Below are positions 16,247 through 24,526 of a DNA stretch of 24,600 nt, one piece after another. Origin of the DNA: Parvularcula sp964556115 (lineage in GTDB: Bacteria; Pseudomonadota; Alphaproteobacteria; Caulobacterales; Parvularculaceae); NCBI GenBank assembly GCA_964556115.1, contig CAZKVC010000023.1, positions 1 through 24,600 on the forward strand. Reading direction: 5' to 3'. How positions within the stretch are numbered: position 1 is the stretch's first letter; each line of letters starts with the position of its first letter. A model generated the notes under the pieces. It did not search any database. It was not told the DNA's origin and was given only the letters and a program-made list of their open reading frames with translations. The translations under genes were made by a program, and so were the position numbers.

Positions 16247-17377
16247 ATGGCGGGATTGATGCAAGGCGTGCGGGTCCTGGACCTCACGAGGCTTCTTCCT
16301 GGTCCTCTTTGTACGATGCACCTTGCCGATCAGGGGGCTGAGGTCATCAAGATCGAAGATCCGGGCCGGGGTGACTATGCCCGCCTCGACATGGCCGTTG
16401 GCGTGTCGATGTCGCACATCTTCCACGCCATCAACCGCGGCAAGAAATCGGTGATCCTTGATCTGCGTGAGGACGAGGGACGCGAAGCCCTTCTCTCTCT
16501 CGTCGATACCGCCGATGTGCTCGTGGAAAGCTTCCGTCCCGGGGTGATGGACCGGCTTGGGATTGGCCACGAAACCCTTCGGAAGCGCAAACCGTCGCTG
16601 ATCGTCTGTGCCATGACCGCTTATGGACAGAGCGGGCCCCTGCGTGATGAGCCGGCGCATGACAACAACATGCTGGCCCTGACCGGCATCGCCGATCAGT
16701 TCCCCCGGGTCGACGGCCACGCCGTGTCGCCCAACTATCAGATCGCAGATGTGGCAGGCGGGTCGCTGACCGCACTTTCGGCGATCGCCATGGCGCTTTT
16801 CCGCCGTGAACGGACGGGCGAGGGGGCAACCCTCGATATCAGCCTTGCCGAGGGCGCGCTGGCGAGCGCGGTCCTGCCCTTCTCCACCCGCCAGCTTCAT
16901 GGCCACACCCCGGCGGCTGGTGAAGACATGCTGACAGGGGCCCTGCCCTGCTACGGTTACTATCAGACCAAGGACGACCGGCAGATGGCCTGCGGCGCCC
17001 TCGAAATCAAGTTCTGGCTGGCTTTCTGCGAAGCGGCCGGGCGTTCCGATCTTGCGTCCAAGGGCCATCTGATGGGCGATGACGGCAAGGCGGCGAAGGA
17101 GGAAGTCGCAGCGCTCTTCCGCAAGAAGACGCGCGATGAATGGACCGAACTTCTCAAGGGAACCGAATGCTGCGTCACCCCGGTCCTCTCCCTCGACGAA
17201 GCGATGGAAGCGCCGCACCTCACCGAGCGCGGCATCCTCTACGAGGCCGAGGACCCGGTCGACGGCAAGATGCCCCGCCTCGCCTCGCCGGTGGTGGTGG
17301 ACGGAGAAAGGGCGAAACCCCTCGCCCCGGCCCCCCGTCACGGCGAGCACGATGACGAGGTGTTGACGCGGCGGTAG
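16247..17377 (+). CDS. Class III CoA-transferase family protein, alpha-methylacyl-CoA racemase-like
   Basis: A 376-residue CaiB/BaiF-fold protein; members form interlocked dimers and either move CoA between acids or epimerise 2-methylacyl-CoAs. N-terminal LMQGVRVLDLTRLLPGPLCTMHLADQGAEVIKIE is typical. The three residues used by bacterial alpha-methylacyl-CoA racemase appear conserved: His138 in EPAHDNN, Asp168 in YQIADVAGG and Glu253 in GALEIKFW. That combination favours racemase over CoA transfer, which needs only the Asp. The ATG at 16247 has a good AGGGAGAG upstream. The gene ends in TAG 50 bases before the antiporter, on the same strand. Placed opposite an acyl-CoA ligase, it would epimerise the ligase product so that an acyl-CoA dehydrogenase can act on it. 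Confidence 0.88.
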   Translation: MAGLMQGVRVLDLTRLLPGPLCTMHLADQGAEVIKIEDPGRGDYARLDMAVGVSMSHIFHAINRGKKSVILDLREDEGREALLSLVDTADVLVESFRPGVMDRLGIGHETLRKRKPSLIVCAMTAYGQSGPLRDEPAHDNNMLALTGIADQFPRVDGHAVSPNYQIADVAGGSLTALSAIAMALFRRERTGEGATLDISLAEGALASAVLPFSTRQLHGHTPAAGEDMLTGALPCYGYYQTKDDRQMACGALEIKFWLAFCEAAGRSDLASKGHLMGDDGKAAKEEVAALFRKKTRDEWTELLKGTECCVTPVLSLDEAMEAPHLTERGILYEAEDPVDGKMPRLASPVVVDGERAKPLAPAPRHGEHDDEVLTRR

Positions 17378-17390
17378 ATATCGCGCCGCT

Positions 17391-17418
17391 TTGACCTTTG
17401 CCGGACGCCCGCTAATTC
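17391..17418 (+). promoter_or_regulatory. Candidate promoter for the antiporter, giving a nearly leaderless mRNA
   Basis: TTGACC (17391-17396), a 16-base spacer and TAATTC (17413-17418) resemble a sigma-70 promoter. The expected start point at about 17425 is only three or so bases before the antiporter ATG at 17428. There is no ribosome site in front of that ATG (CCCCCTGACT), as expected for a leaderless message. Confidence 0.4.
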
Positions 17419-17427
17419 CCCCTGACT

Positions 17428-18765
17428 ATGCCCGATGCACGTATTCTGAGCTTCGTCCTGATCGGCATCGGCCTCGTCTGCGTGGTCGCGCTGCGCAAGT
17501 CGTTGGAGCGGCTGCCCCTCTCCCTGCCGATCATCTATGTGGCGGTCGGCTATGGGGTCTTCGCCCTGCCGCTCGGGTTTCCGGTGATCGACCCGCTCTA
17601 TAACGAGATGGCGGCGCAGCTCACGGAATACCTGACCGAGTTCATCGTCATCGTCTCGCTTCTTTCCGCCGGGATCGCCATTGACCGGCCCCTTTCCTTC
17701 CAGCGCTGGCGCCAGGTGCTGCCGCTTCTTGTGGTCCTGATGCCGCTCTCGATCGCCGCCGTCGCGGTCTTCGGCTGGTGGTGGTTGGGCCTGACACCGG
17801 CGGCGGCGGTGCTCCTCGGCGGCAGCCTCGCGCCGACCGATCCGGTGCTGGCGCGTACGGTGCAGGTCGGGCCGCCCGGCGAGAATGCGCGCCATGACGT
17901 CCGCTTCAACCTGACCGTGGAGGCGGGCCTCAATGACGGCCTCGCCTTCCCCTTCATCCACCTCGCCCTGGCCCTCGCCGCCGGCGGCGCGATGGGAAGC
18001 CTCCTGACGAACTGGGTCCTCGAAGATGTCCTGTGGCGCATCGGCATGGGCTCGGTCGTCGGCTATGTGGTGGGCCGTGCCGGTGCGTGGTTCGTCTTCA
18101 GAGGATCGGACGAGCACGAGCGCCACCGCGAGGAAAAGCCCCGCGACCGGATTGAAACCAGCGAAGGCATCATCGTGCTCGGCACGCTTCTATGCGCCTA
18201 TGGACTGGCCGAGGTCGTCCATGGCTACGGCTTTCTCGCGGTCTTCATCGGCGCGGTGACGGCCCGGCAGATCGAGCGCAACAGCGGCTATCACAGGCTC
18301 AGCCATCACTTCATCGACCAGATCGAGGAGATCGTCCTCGTCATCATGCTGTTCGGTTTCGGCGGATTGCTGGCGAGCGGCATTCTGTCCGGCCTGACGC
18401 TGAAGGGCGCCGCTCTGGGGCTCGCCCTTCTCTTCATCGTCAGACCTCTCCTGGGTGCCTTGTCGCAGATCGGCTCCACCCTCCCCTGGTCCGGAAGGTG
18501 GGCGGTGGCGTTTCTGGGCATCCGCGGCATGGGAAGCCTCTACTACCTCGCCTACGGACGGACCCACGGTTCCTTCGCGGAGATGGACCAGCTCTTTGCG
18601 ATCGTGTCCTTCACGATCCTCGTCTCGATCATCCTTCACGGCACCACGGCAACCGCGATCATGCGGCAGGTCGAAGCCGAGCGCGCCCACGTCCTTCCGG
18701 GTGAGGACGATCATGTGGGCAATGAGACGATGTTCCCCGACGAAAGCAAGCCGGCGAAGGCATAA
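17428..18765 (+). CDS. Na+/H+ antiporter, CPA1 family
   Basis: A 445-residue inner-membrane protein with about 11-12 hydrophobic segments spread from residue 5 to 410. It is a monovalent cation/proton exchanger for pH and sodium homeostasis. CPA1 hallmarks are GGSLAPTDPVLA (about 131-142) and the ion-binding EAGLNDGLAFPF (about 166-177) with its Asn-Asp pair. It lacks the long C-terminal regulatory tail of some relatives; the short polar tail ends at KPAKA. ATG 17428 has no ribosome site. The usable start agrees with the first membrane helix beginning almost at once (ILSFVLIGIGLVCVVAL). The TAA stop sits inside the loop of a terminator hairpin. The ion preference cannot be deduced. Confidence 0.9.
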   Translation: MPDARILSFVLIGIGLVCVVALRKSLERLPLSLPIIYVAVGYGVFALPLGFPVIDPLYNEMAAQLTEYLTEFIVIVSLLSAGIAIDRPLSFQRWRQVLPLLVVLMPLSIAAVAVFGWWWLGLTPAAAVLLGGSLAPTDPVLARTVQVGPPGENARHDVRFNLTVEAGLNDGLAFPFIHLALALAAGGAMGSLLTNWVLEDVLWRIGMGSVVGYVVGRAGAWFVFRGSDEHERHREEKPRDRIETSEGIIVLGTLLCAYGLAEVVHGYGFLAVFIGAVTARQIERNSGYHRLSHHFIDQIEEIVLVIMLFGFGGLLASGILSGLTLKGAALGLALLFIVRPLLGALSQIGSTLPWSGRWAVAFLGIRGMGSLYYLAYGRTHGSFAEMDQLFAIVSFTILVSIILHGTTATAIMRQVEAERAHVLPGEDDHVGNETMFPDESKPAKA

Positions 18766-18783
18766 ACCTTCGCCGGCCCTTTT
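18750..18783. terminator. Intrinsic terminator overlapping the antiporter stop codon
   Basis: An 11-base perfect stem, GCCGGCGAAGG (18750-18760) and CCTTCGCCGGC (18767-18777), with loop CATAAA and a following CCTTTT. The antiporter stop TAA (18763-18765) lies in the loop. The peptidase on the other strand ends at 18787, so the stem may serve both, though the T-run favours the plus strand. Confidence 0.85.
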
Positions 18784-18786
18784 CGG

Positions 18787-20988
18787 TCAGTTGAGGCCCT
18801 GGCTGCCCGCCGCTTCGGGAACCGCGTCCGGTTCCGGGAAGCCGCGCTGGCGCATCAACGCGCCGACATCGACATCACGCCCACGGAAGGCAGCGTAACC
18901 CTCCTTGGGCGGAACGGTGTTGCCCACCGAGAGGACGTGGTCGACGAAGCGCTGGGCGACTTCCTCGTCATAGGCGCCGCCATCGGCCTCGGCGAAAGCT
19001 TCCCAGGCATCCGCGCCGAAGGTGTCCGCCCAGAGATAGGCGTAGTACCCCGCAGCATAGCCTTCGCTCGAGAAGATATGTGCGAATTGCGGGGTGCGGT
19101 GCCGCATCACCACCTCGTCCGGCATGCCGAGTTCCGCGAGTGTCTCGCGCTCGAAAGCGTCGGGGTCGAAGCCCTCGAAATCGGTCATGGTATGCAACCT
19201 CATGTCCACCAGCGCCGAGGCGAGATACTCCGTGGTCGCAAAACCCTGGTTGAAGGTCGCGGCGTTCTCGATCTTCTGCACGAGTTCCTCGGGGATCGGT
19301 TCGCCGGTCTCCACGTGCAGCGCGTAGTTCTGAAGCACTTCCGGCGTCGCCAGCCAGTTCTCGTGGACCTGGCTTGGGAACTCCACATAGTCGCGGGGCA
19401 CGGATGTCCCGGCGAAGGACGCGTACCGAACATCCGACAGAAGGCCATGGATCGCGTGGCCGAACTCATGGAACAGCGTGGTCGCATCGTCCCAGGAGAT
19501 GAGCACCGGCTCTCCAGGCGCGCCCTTGACGAAGTTCGAATTGTTCGAGACGATCGGCAGGACTTCTCCGTCCAGCTTGTTCTGGGTACGGTAGGCATTC
19601 ATCCACGCGCCCGAACGCTTGCCATCGCGGGCATAGGGGTCGAAATACCAGAGGCCGGCCAGCTCGCCCTCCTTACGGACTTCCCAGACCCGGACATCGG
19701 GATGGAAGACCGGGACATTGTCCACCGGGCCGACGAACTCGAGGCCGTAAAGCTCTTCTGCCATCCAGAACATCCCCTCACGGAGGTTTTCGAGCTGGAG
19801 ATACTGCTTCACCTCGTTGGCATCGAGGTCGTATTTCGCCTTGCGGACCTTCTCCGCATAATAGCGGTAGTCCCAGGGCTCGATGGTGATGTCCGCGCCC
19901 TCGTCATCTGCGAGGGCCTGCATGTCGGCGACCTCTTCGGCGACACGCGCCTTGGCGGCGGGCCAGACCCCCATCATCAGCTCCATCGCGGCTTCGGGCG
20001 TGCCGGCCACCTGCTTTTCCAATGCGCGGTGGGCGAAGCTTTCATAGCCCTGAAGCTTCGTCCTCTCGGCACGGAGCTTCATGATCTCGGCGATCAGCGC
20101 GTTGTTGTCATATTCGTCGCCATTGTCGCCGCGGTCGTAATAGGTCCGCCAGACCTTCTCGCGCAGCGGCCGTTCGTCCGAATAGGTCAGGAACGGGTCC
20201 ATCGAGGAGCGGGTGTTGGTCACCGCATAGCGCCCCTCTTCGCCGCGCGCTTCGGCAGCGGCCGCCATCGCGTCGACGAGGTCCTCCGGCAGGCCGCCGA
20301 GCTGGTCTTCTTCGACATAGGTGACGTAGCTCTGCTCGTCGTGCAAGAGGTTCTGCGAGAACTGCGTATAAAGAGCATTGAGCCGTTCGTTCAGGGCCGC
20401 GATCCGCGCCTTCGTCTCGCTGTCCAGCGCCGCGCCGGAGCGGGCGAAGTCGGTGTAGTAATCCTCGACGAGACGCCGCTCGACATCGCCAAGCGCCTTC
20501 ATCTTTTCTTCGTCGTTATAGACCGCGCTGATCCGCTCGAAGAGTTTCTCGTTACCGATGATCTGCGAATTGTAATCCGAGAAAAGAGGCACGAGCTCGG
20601 TCTCGATCTCCTGGAACTCCGCGGAGGAAAGGTTCGACGACCAGATCCCGTAATAGGTATAGAAGCGGTCAAGAGCGCCGCCCTGGCGCTCCATGGCCAG
20701 AATCGTATTCTCGAAGGTCGGCTCGGCGTCGTTGCCCGCGATCGCGTCGATCTCGGCGAGGCCCTTCTCGATCGCCGCTTCAGCAGCGGGTTTGAAGTCC
20801 TGAAGCCGGACCTTGTCGAAGGCCGGAACGCCGCCGAACGGGCCCGCATAAGGGGCATTCAGAACGAAGCCCTTCTCCGCAGCCATCACCTGCTGCGAAG
20901 CGTTGTCCGTTTGCATCGTCATGGATTCGTCTCCGCTGCAGGCTGTAAGCGCCAGAACCGCGGCGCCGGTCAAAAACACGTGTCGCAT
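18787..20988 (-). CDS. M3-family zinc metallopeptidase (Dcp-like), lipoprotein
   Basis: A 733-residue oligopeptide-degrading enzyme of the thimet oligopeptidase/peptidyl-dipeptidase Dcp family. The zinc site is HEFGH at 507-511 (His507, Glu508, His511), with the third ligand Glu536 in DYVEFPSQ, 29 residues after His507 as in thimet oligopeptidase. The C-terminal substrate-closing motif SSEGYAAGYYAYLWAD is present. The N-terminus is a lipoprotein signal (MRHVFLTGAAVLALTAC, Cys17) with Ser after the Cys, pointing to the outer membrane facing the periplasm; most family members lack such a signal. The start is ATG 20988, six bases after AGGAG; an adjacent TTG at 20991 is less likely. It probably cleaves dipeptides from short peptides in the envelope. 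It is divergent from egtB. Confidence 0.95.
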   Translation of the reverse strand: MRHVFLTGAAVLALTACSGDESMTMQTDNASQQVMAAEKGFVLNAPYAGPFGGVPAFDKVRLQDFKPAAEAAIEKGLAEIDAIAGNDAEPTFENTILAMERQGGALDRFYTYYGIWSSNLSSAEFQEIETELVPLFSDYNSQIIGNEKLFERISAVYNDEEKMKALGDVERRLVEDYYTDFARSGAALDSETKARIAALNERLNALYTQFSQNLLHDEQSYVTYVEEDQLGGLPEDLVDAMAAAAEARGEEGRYAVTNTRSSMDPFLTYSDERPLREKVWRTYYDRGDNGDEYDNNALIAEIMKLRAERTKLQGYESFAHRALEKQVAGTPEAAMELMMGVWPAAKARVAEEVADMQALADDEGADITIEPWDYRYYAEKVRKAKYDLDANEVKQYLQLENLREGMFWMAEELYGLEFVGPVDNVPVFHPDVRVWEVRKEGELAGLWYFDPYARDGKRSGAWMNAYRTQNKLDGEVLPIVSNNSNFVKGAPGEPVLISWDDATTLFHEFGHAIHGLLSDVRYASFAGTSVPRDYVEFPSQVHENWLATPEVLQNYALHVETGEPIPEELVQKIENAATFNQGFATTEYLASALVDMRLHTMTDFEGFDPDAFERETLAELGMPDEVVMRHRTPQFAHIFSSEGYAAGYYAYLWADTFGADAWEAFAEADGGAYDEEVAQRFVDHVLSVGNTVPPKEGYAAFRGRDVDVGALMRQRGFPEPDAVPEAAGSQGLN

Positions 20989-21155
20989 CAAATACTCCTT
21001 TGCCCGGGTTTTGCCCGAAACTCCTTGGTTTGGCGAGGCCCTGAACGCTTCGCATCAGATGAGAAAGCCCGCCCGGCAGTTGACGGCGGCAGGTTTTCAA
21101 AGGCAGGCTTTTTCGCGCGCAAACCCTCGCCGTAAGGTCAGCGGCGGAAAGGCCG

Positions 21156-22472
21156 ATGATGAGTAAAGTCGCCCCCTCCCACCGGCCCAAGGCAGGCGAC
21201 GAAGCACGCGCCGCCACAGAAGCACGCTTTCAATCCGTGCGCGGCACCACCGTCTCGCTGACCGCCGCCCTCAGTCCTGAAGACATGTTGTTGCAGGTCA
21301 TGCCCGATGCAAGCCCGACGAGATGGCATCTGGCGCATACGACCTGGTTCTTCGAGACCTTCATCCTTGCAAGGTTCGATCCCGGCTTCACCCCATTCAA
21401 CGAGGCCTACAATTACCTTTTCAACAGCTACTACGAAGCTGTCGGTGAGCGTTGGCCGCGGGAGAAGCGCGGCCTTCTCTCCCGCCCTGGCCTGGGCGAC
21501 ATCATCGCCTATCGTCACGCCACGGAGGAGCGGGTTCTCAAACTGCTCGAGACGCTGGCGGGCCGGGACGAGGAGGAGGCGCTGTTCCTGATCGACCTCG
21601 GTCTTCACCATGAAGAGCAGCACCAGGAGCTTCTCTGTACCGATATCAAGGCCGCCTTCGCCATCAGTCCGCTTGCGCCGGCGGCCTTTCCCGACTGCTC
21701 GCCGCTCGACGCCGAGCCCGCGGAGAGCAAGACCGCGGCGAATGAGCGCTGGGTGCGGTTCGATGGCGGCATCCGGCGCATGGGCCATGAGGGCGACGGG
21801 TTCACCTTCGACAACGAAGGGCCTGCCCATGACGTCCTTCTGCAGGACTTCGAGCTCCACGGCACGCCGGTGACCAATGGCCAGTTCCTCGATTTCATCG
21901 AGGATGGCGGCTACGATACCGCGTCCTTGTGGCTGGCTGACGGCTGGGCGTGGAAGGACCGCGAAGGCGCGACCCATCCGGTCTATTGGCGCAAGAAGGA
22001 CGGCGCCTGGTTCGAATTCTCCCTCCACGGACTGATCCCGCTGCGGCGGGACCGGATCCTCTGCCATGTCAGCGCCTATGAAGCCTTTGCCTTCGCCGAA
22101 TGGGCCTCGGCGCGGCTGCCGCGCGAGCATGAAATGGAAGCGGCGCTGAAGCGGTCGGACCCAAGCGAAGGCCAGTTCCTCGATCCTGAAGGGCTCCTTC
22201 ATCCCCGTCTGGCAGGCCGCGACCAGGGGCTCGGCTCCCCCTACGGAACGGTCTGGGACTGGACCCAAAGCGCCTATTCCGCCTATCCGGGATACCGCCC
22301 GGCCAAGGGTGCGATCGGCGAATACAACGGCAAGTTCATGTCCTCGCAGCTCGTCTTGAAAGGCGGTAGCTGCGTGACGCCCAAGGGGCATGTCCGTTCC
22401 AGCTACCGCAATTTCTTCCCGCCCGATGCCAGATGGCAGTTCACCGGCATCAGGCTGGCGCGGGACGTCTAG
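21156..22472 (+). CDS. egtB: Ergothioneine biosynthesis protein EgtB (iron-dependent sulfoxide synthase)
   Basis: A 438-residue enzyme that uses non-haem iron and O2 to join hercynine to the sulfur donor (gamma-glutamylcysteine or cysteine) as a sulfoxide. An N-terminal DinB-like domain (about 25-165) supplies the iron ligands. These are His61 in WHLAHTTWFFE and the HxxxHxE motif HEEQHQE (His152, His156, Glu158). A formylglycine-generating-enzyme/sulfatase-modifying domain (about 195-438) ends in KGGSCVTPKGHVRSSYRNFF. ATG 21156 and 21159 are adjacent; GGAAAGG lies just upstream. The methyltransferase EgtD, commonly beside it, is absent from this window. The gene ends in TAG within CTAG, which is also the stop of the convergent mmsB, so no room is left for a terminator. 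Confidence 0.92.
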   Translation: MMSKVAPSHRPKAGDEARAATEARFQSVRGTTVSLTAALSPEDMLLQVMPDASPTRWHLAHTTWFFETFILARFDPGFTPFNEAYNYLFNSYYEAVGERWPREKRGLLSRPGLGDIIAYRHATEERVLKLLETLAGRDEEEALFLIDLGLHHEEQHQELLCTDIKAAFAISPLAPAAFPDCSPLDAEPAESKTAANERWVRFDGGIRRMGHEGDGFTFDNEGPAHDVLLQDFELHGTPVTNGQFLDFIEDGGYDTASLWLADGWAWKDREGATHPVYWRKKDGAWFEFSLHGLIPLRRDRILCHVSAYEAFAFAEWASARLPREHEMEAALKRSDPSEGQFLDPEGLLHPRLAGRDQGLGSPYGTVWDWTQSAYSAYPGYRPAKGAIGEYNGKFMSSQLVLKGGSCVTPKGHVRSSYRNFFPPDARWQFTGIRLARDV

Positions 22473-23368
22473 ACCTCGTCGAGCTGCCCATCGTTCAGCA
22501 TTGGGAAGATCACCGAGAAGTCGCGGTCGCCGTGAAGGTCGTCGGCCGCCTCGTAGATCCGCCGCGCATGCTCGCCGAGCGGGGTCGTGGAGCCTGACGC
22601 TTCAGCTGCTTCGGCGGCGAGAACGAGATCCTTGAGCATCATCGGAACGGCGAAACCGGGCGTGTAATCGCGGTTCGAAGGCGCAGCCTCGACCGGGCCC
22701 GGTGCCGGGCAGTAGCTCGTCATCGACCAGCACTGGCCGGACGCTTTCGACGAGATGTCGAAGAAGGTCTGCGCGTCAAGGCCGAGGCGTTGGGCGAGAT
22801 GGAAGGCTTCCGATGTGCCGATCATCGAGATGGCGAGAAGCATGTTGTTGGCGATCTTCGCGGCCTGGCCATTGCCGCTGCCGCCTGCATGGAAGACGTT
22901 CTTCCCCATGGCGCCCAGGATCGGCCGCGCCTTTGCGAAGGCTTCTTCCCTGCCGCCCACCATGAAAGTCAGAGTACCCGCCGACGCCGCCGCGACGCCG
23001 CCGGAGACCGGCGCATCAACCGCGAGAAAACCCCTGCTTTCGGCCAGCTCGTTCAGTTCCCGTGCGGTTTCAACATCGATCGTCGAGCAGTCGATGAGGA
23101 GCGTTCCTTCGCGCAAACCGCCGGGCAGGCTTTCCGTGTAGACCGATCTGACATGCCTTCCGGCCGGAAGCATGGTCACGACGGCGTCGATGGCAGCGCC
23201 GTCCAGATCCGCAATCGCTTGGACCGGCTTTGCGCCTTCGCCAGCGAGCTTGGCCACCGCGTCCTGGTTGAGATCGAAGACGTGAACCTCATGCCCCGCC
23301 CCCACCAGGTTCGCGGCCATGCCCGAACCCATATTCCCAAGGCCGATGAAAAGAATGGACTTTGTCAT
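22469..23368 (-). CDS. mmsB: 3-hydroxyisobutyrate dehydrogenase
   Basis: A 299-residue NAD-dependent enzyme of valine breakdown, oxidising 3-hydroxyisobutyrate to methylmalonate semialdehyde. The N-terminal Rossmann motif is FIGLGNMGSGMAANL (7-21). The substrate-binding DAPVSGGVAAASAGTLTFMVGG (118-139) and the catalytic Lys171 in GNGQAAKIANNM are present. The Asp32 after the second strand (HVFDLNQ) favours NAD over NADP. The start ATG is at 23368, three bases after the stop of the isobutyryl-CoA dehydrogenase, so it is the last gene of the operon. Its TAG overlaps the egtB stop (CTAG, 22469-22472). Confidence 0.94.
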   Translation of the reverse strand: MTKSILFIGLGNMGSGMAANLVGAGHEVHVFDLNQDAVAKLAGEGAKPVQAIADLDGAAIDAVVTMLPAGRHVRSVYTESLPGGLREGTLLIDCSTIDVETARELNELAESRGFLAVDAPVSGGVAAASAGTLTFMVGGREEAFAKARPILGAMGKNVFHAGGSGNGQAAKIANNMLLAISMIGTSEAFHLAQRLGLDAQTFFDISSKASGQCWSMTSYCPAPGPVEAAPSNRDYTPGFAVPMMLKDLVLAAEAAEASGSTTPLGEHARRIYEAADDLHGDRDFSVIFPMLNDGQLDEV

Positions 23369-23371
23369 GAC

Positions 23372-24517
23372 TTACCGCCTGTTGTCGCTGAGAAGCCGGC
23401 GGGCGATGATGACCCGCATGATCTCATTGGTGCCTTCCAGGATCTGGTGAACCCGCAGATCACGGACGATTCGCTCCACTTCGTATTCGGAGAGATAGCC
23501 ATAGCCGCCGTGGATCTGCAGTGCCTCATTGGCGACCTTCGAGCCCATATCGGTGACGAAGCGCTTGGCCATGGCGCAGGCCGACGTGGCGCCGGGATCC
23601 TTGGCGTCGAGCTTGCGCGCGGCAGAGTAGAGGAGCTCACGAGCCGCTTCGATCTCGGTGGCCATATCGGCGAGCTTGAACTGCGTGGCCTGAAAACCGG
23701 CAATCGGATGGCCGAATTGCTCGCGCTCCTGAGCATAGGCGATGGCCCGGTCGAAGGCTTCCTGCGCCCCGCCGAGGGAGCCCGCCGCGATGTTGAGACG
23801 CCCGCCGTCGAGGCCCTTCATGGCAAAGACGAAACCCTCGCCCTCCTCGCCAAGGCGGTTCTCGGCCGGAATGCGGCAGTCATCGAAGGTGACGAGGCGG
23901 GTCGGCTGCGCCTTCCAGCCCATCTTCTTCTCGCATTTGCCGAAGGTGAGCCCGGGGGTTCCATCCTCGACCAGGAAGGCCGAGACACCCCGGGGGCCGG
24001 CTTCGCCTGTCCGTGCCATGACGATATAGACATCGGAAAAGCCTGCGCCGGAGATGAACTGCTTCGATCCGTTCAGGACATATTCGTCGCCGTCACGCTT
24101 GGCCGTGGTCTTCATCGCCCCGGCGTCCGAGCCCGAGCCCGGCTCGGTGAGGCAGTAGCTGCCGATGAGATCGCAGCTTGTCATCCGCCTGCCATAGGTC
24201 TCGCGCAGATGCTCCGAGCCAAAACTGTCCACCATCCAGGTGACCATGTTGTGGATCGAGAGGAAGGTCGCGTGACTGACGTCGCCTTTCGACAGCTCCT
24301 CGAAGATCAGGACCGCGTCGAGGCGCGACAGCCCCGAGCCGCCAATGTCTTCGCGGGCATAGATGCCGCCGAAGCCGAGCTCGCCGAGCTCTTTCAGGAC
24401 GGGCCGGTCCAGCGTTCCGTCCTCCTCCCATTTGGCCGCGTTAGGCCGCAGACGGTCCGAGGCGAAATTCGCCGCGGTCTCGCGGATCATTTCCTGTTCG
24501 TCGGTCAACATGCTCAT
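23372..24517 (-). CDS. Isobutyryl-CoA dehydrogenase (acyl-CoA dehydrogenase family)
   Basis: A 381-residue FAD enzyme oxidising isobutyryl-CoA to methacrylyl-CoA. Motifs are CLTEPGSGSDAGAMKTTA, the flavin segment FISGAG, ALQIHGGYGYLSEYEVERIVRD, and the catalytic Glu361 in ILEGTNEIMRVIIAR. Unlike the dehydrogenase at 10661-11797, the Glu is in the usual C-terminal position. The specific substrate is inferred from its place between mmsA and mmsB and from its ACAD8-like length and pattern. The start is ATG 24517, with a second ATG at 24511 also possible (MLTDEQ). The upstream gene stops 9 bases before and the downstream mmsB starts 3 bases after, showing one operon. Short- or branched-chain dehydrogenase is the alternative. 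Confidence 0.9.
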   Translation of the reverse strand: MSMLTDEQEMIRETAANFASDRLRPNAAKWEEDGTLDRPVLKELGELGFGGIYAREDIGGSGLSRLDAVLIFEELSKGDVSHATFLSIHNMVTWMVDSFGSEHLRETYGRRMTSCDLIGSYCLTEPGSGSDAGAMKTTAKRDGDEYVLNGSKQFISGAGFSDVYIVMARTGEAGPRGVSAFLVEDGTPGLTFGKCEKKMGWKAQPTRLVTFDDCRIPAENRLGEEGEGFVFAMKGLDGGRLNIAAGSLGGAQEAFDRAIAYAQEREQFGHPIAGFQATQFKLADMATEIEAARELLYSAARKLDAKDPGATSACAMAKRFVTDMGSKVANEALQIHGGYGYLSEYEVERIVRDLRVHQILEGTNEIMRVIIARRLLSDNRR

Positions 24518-24526
24518 GGCGCGCTC

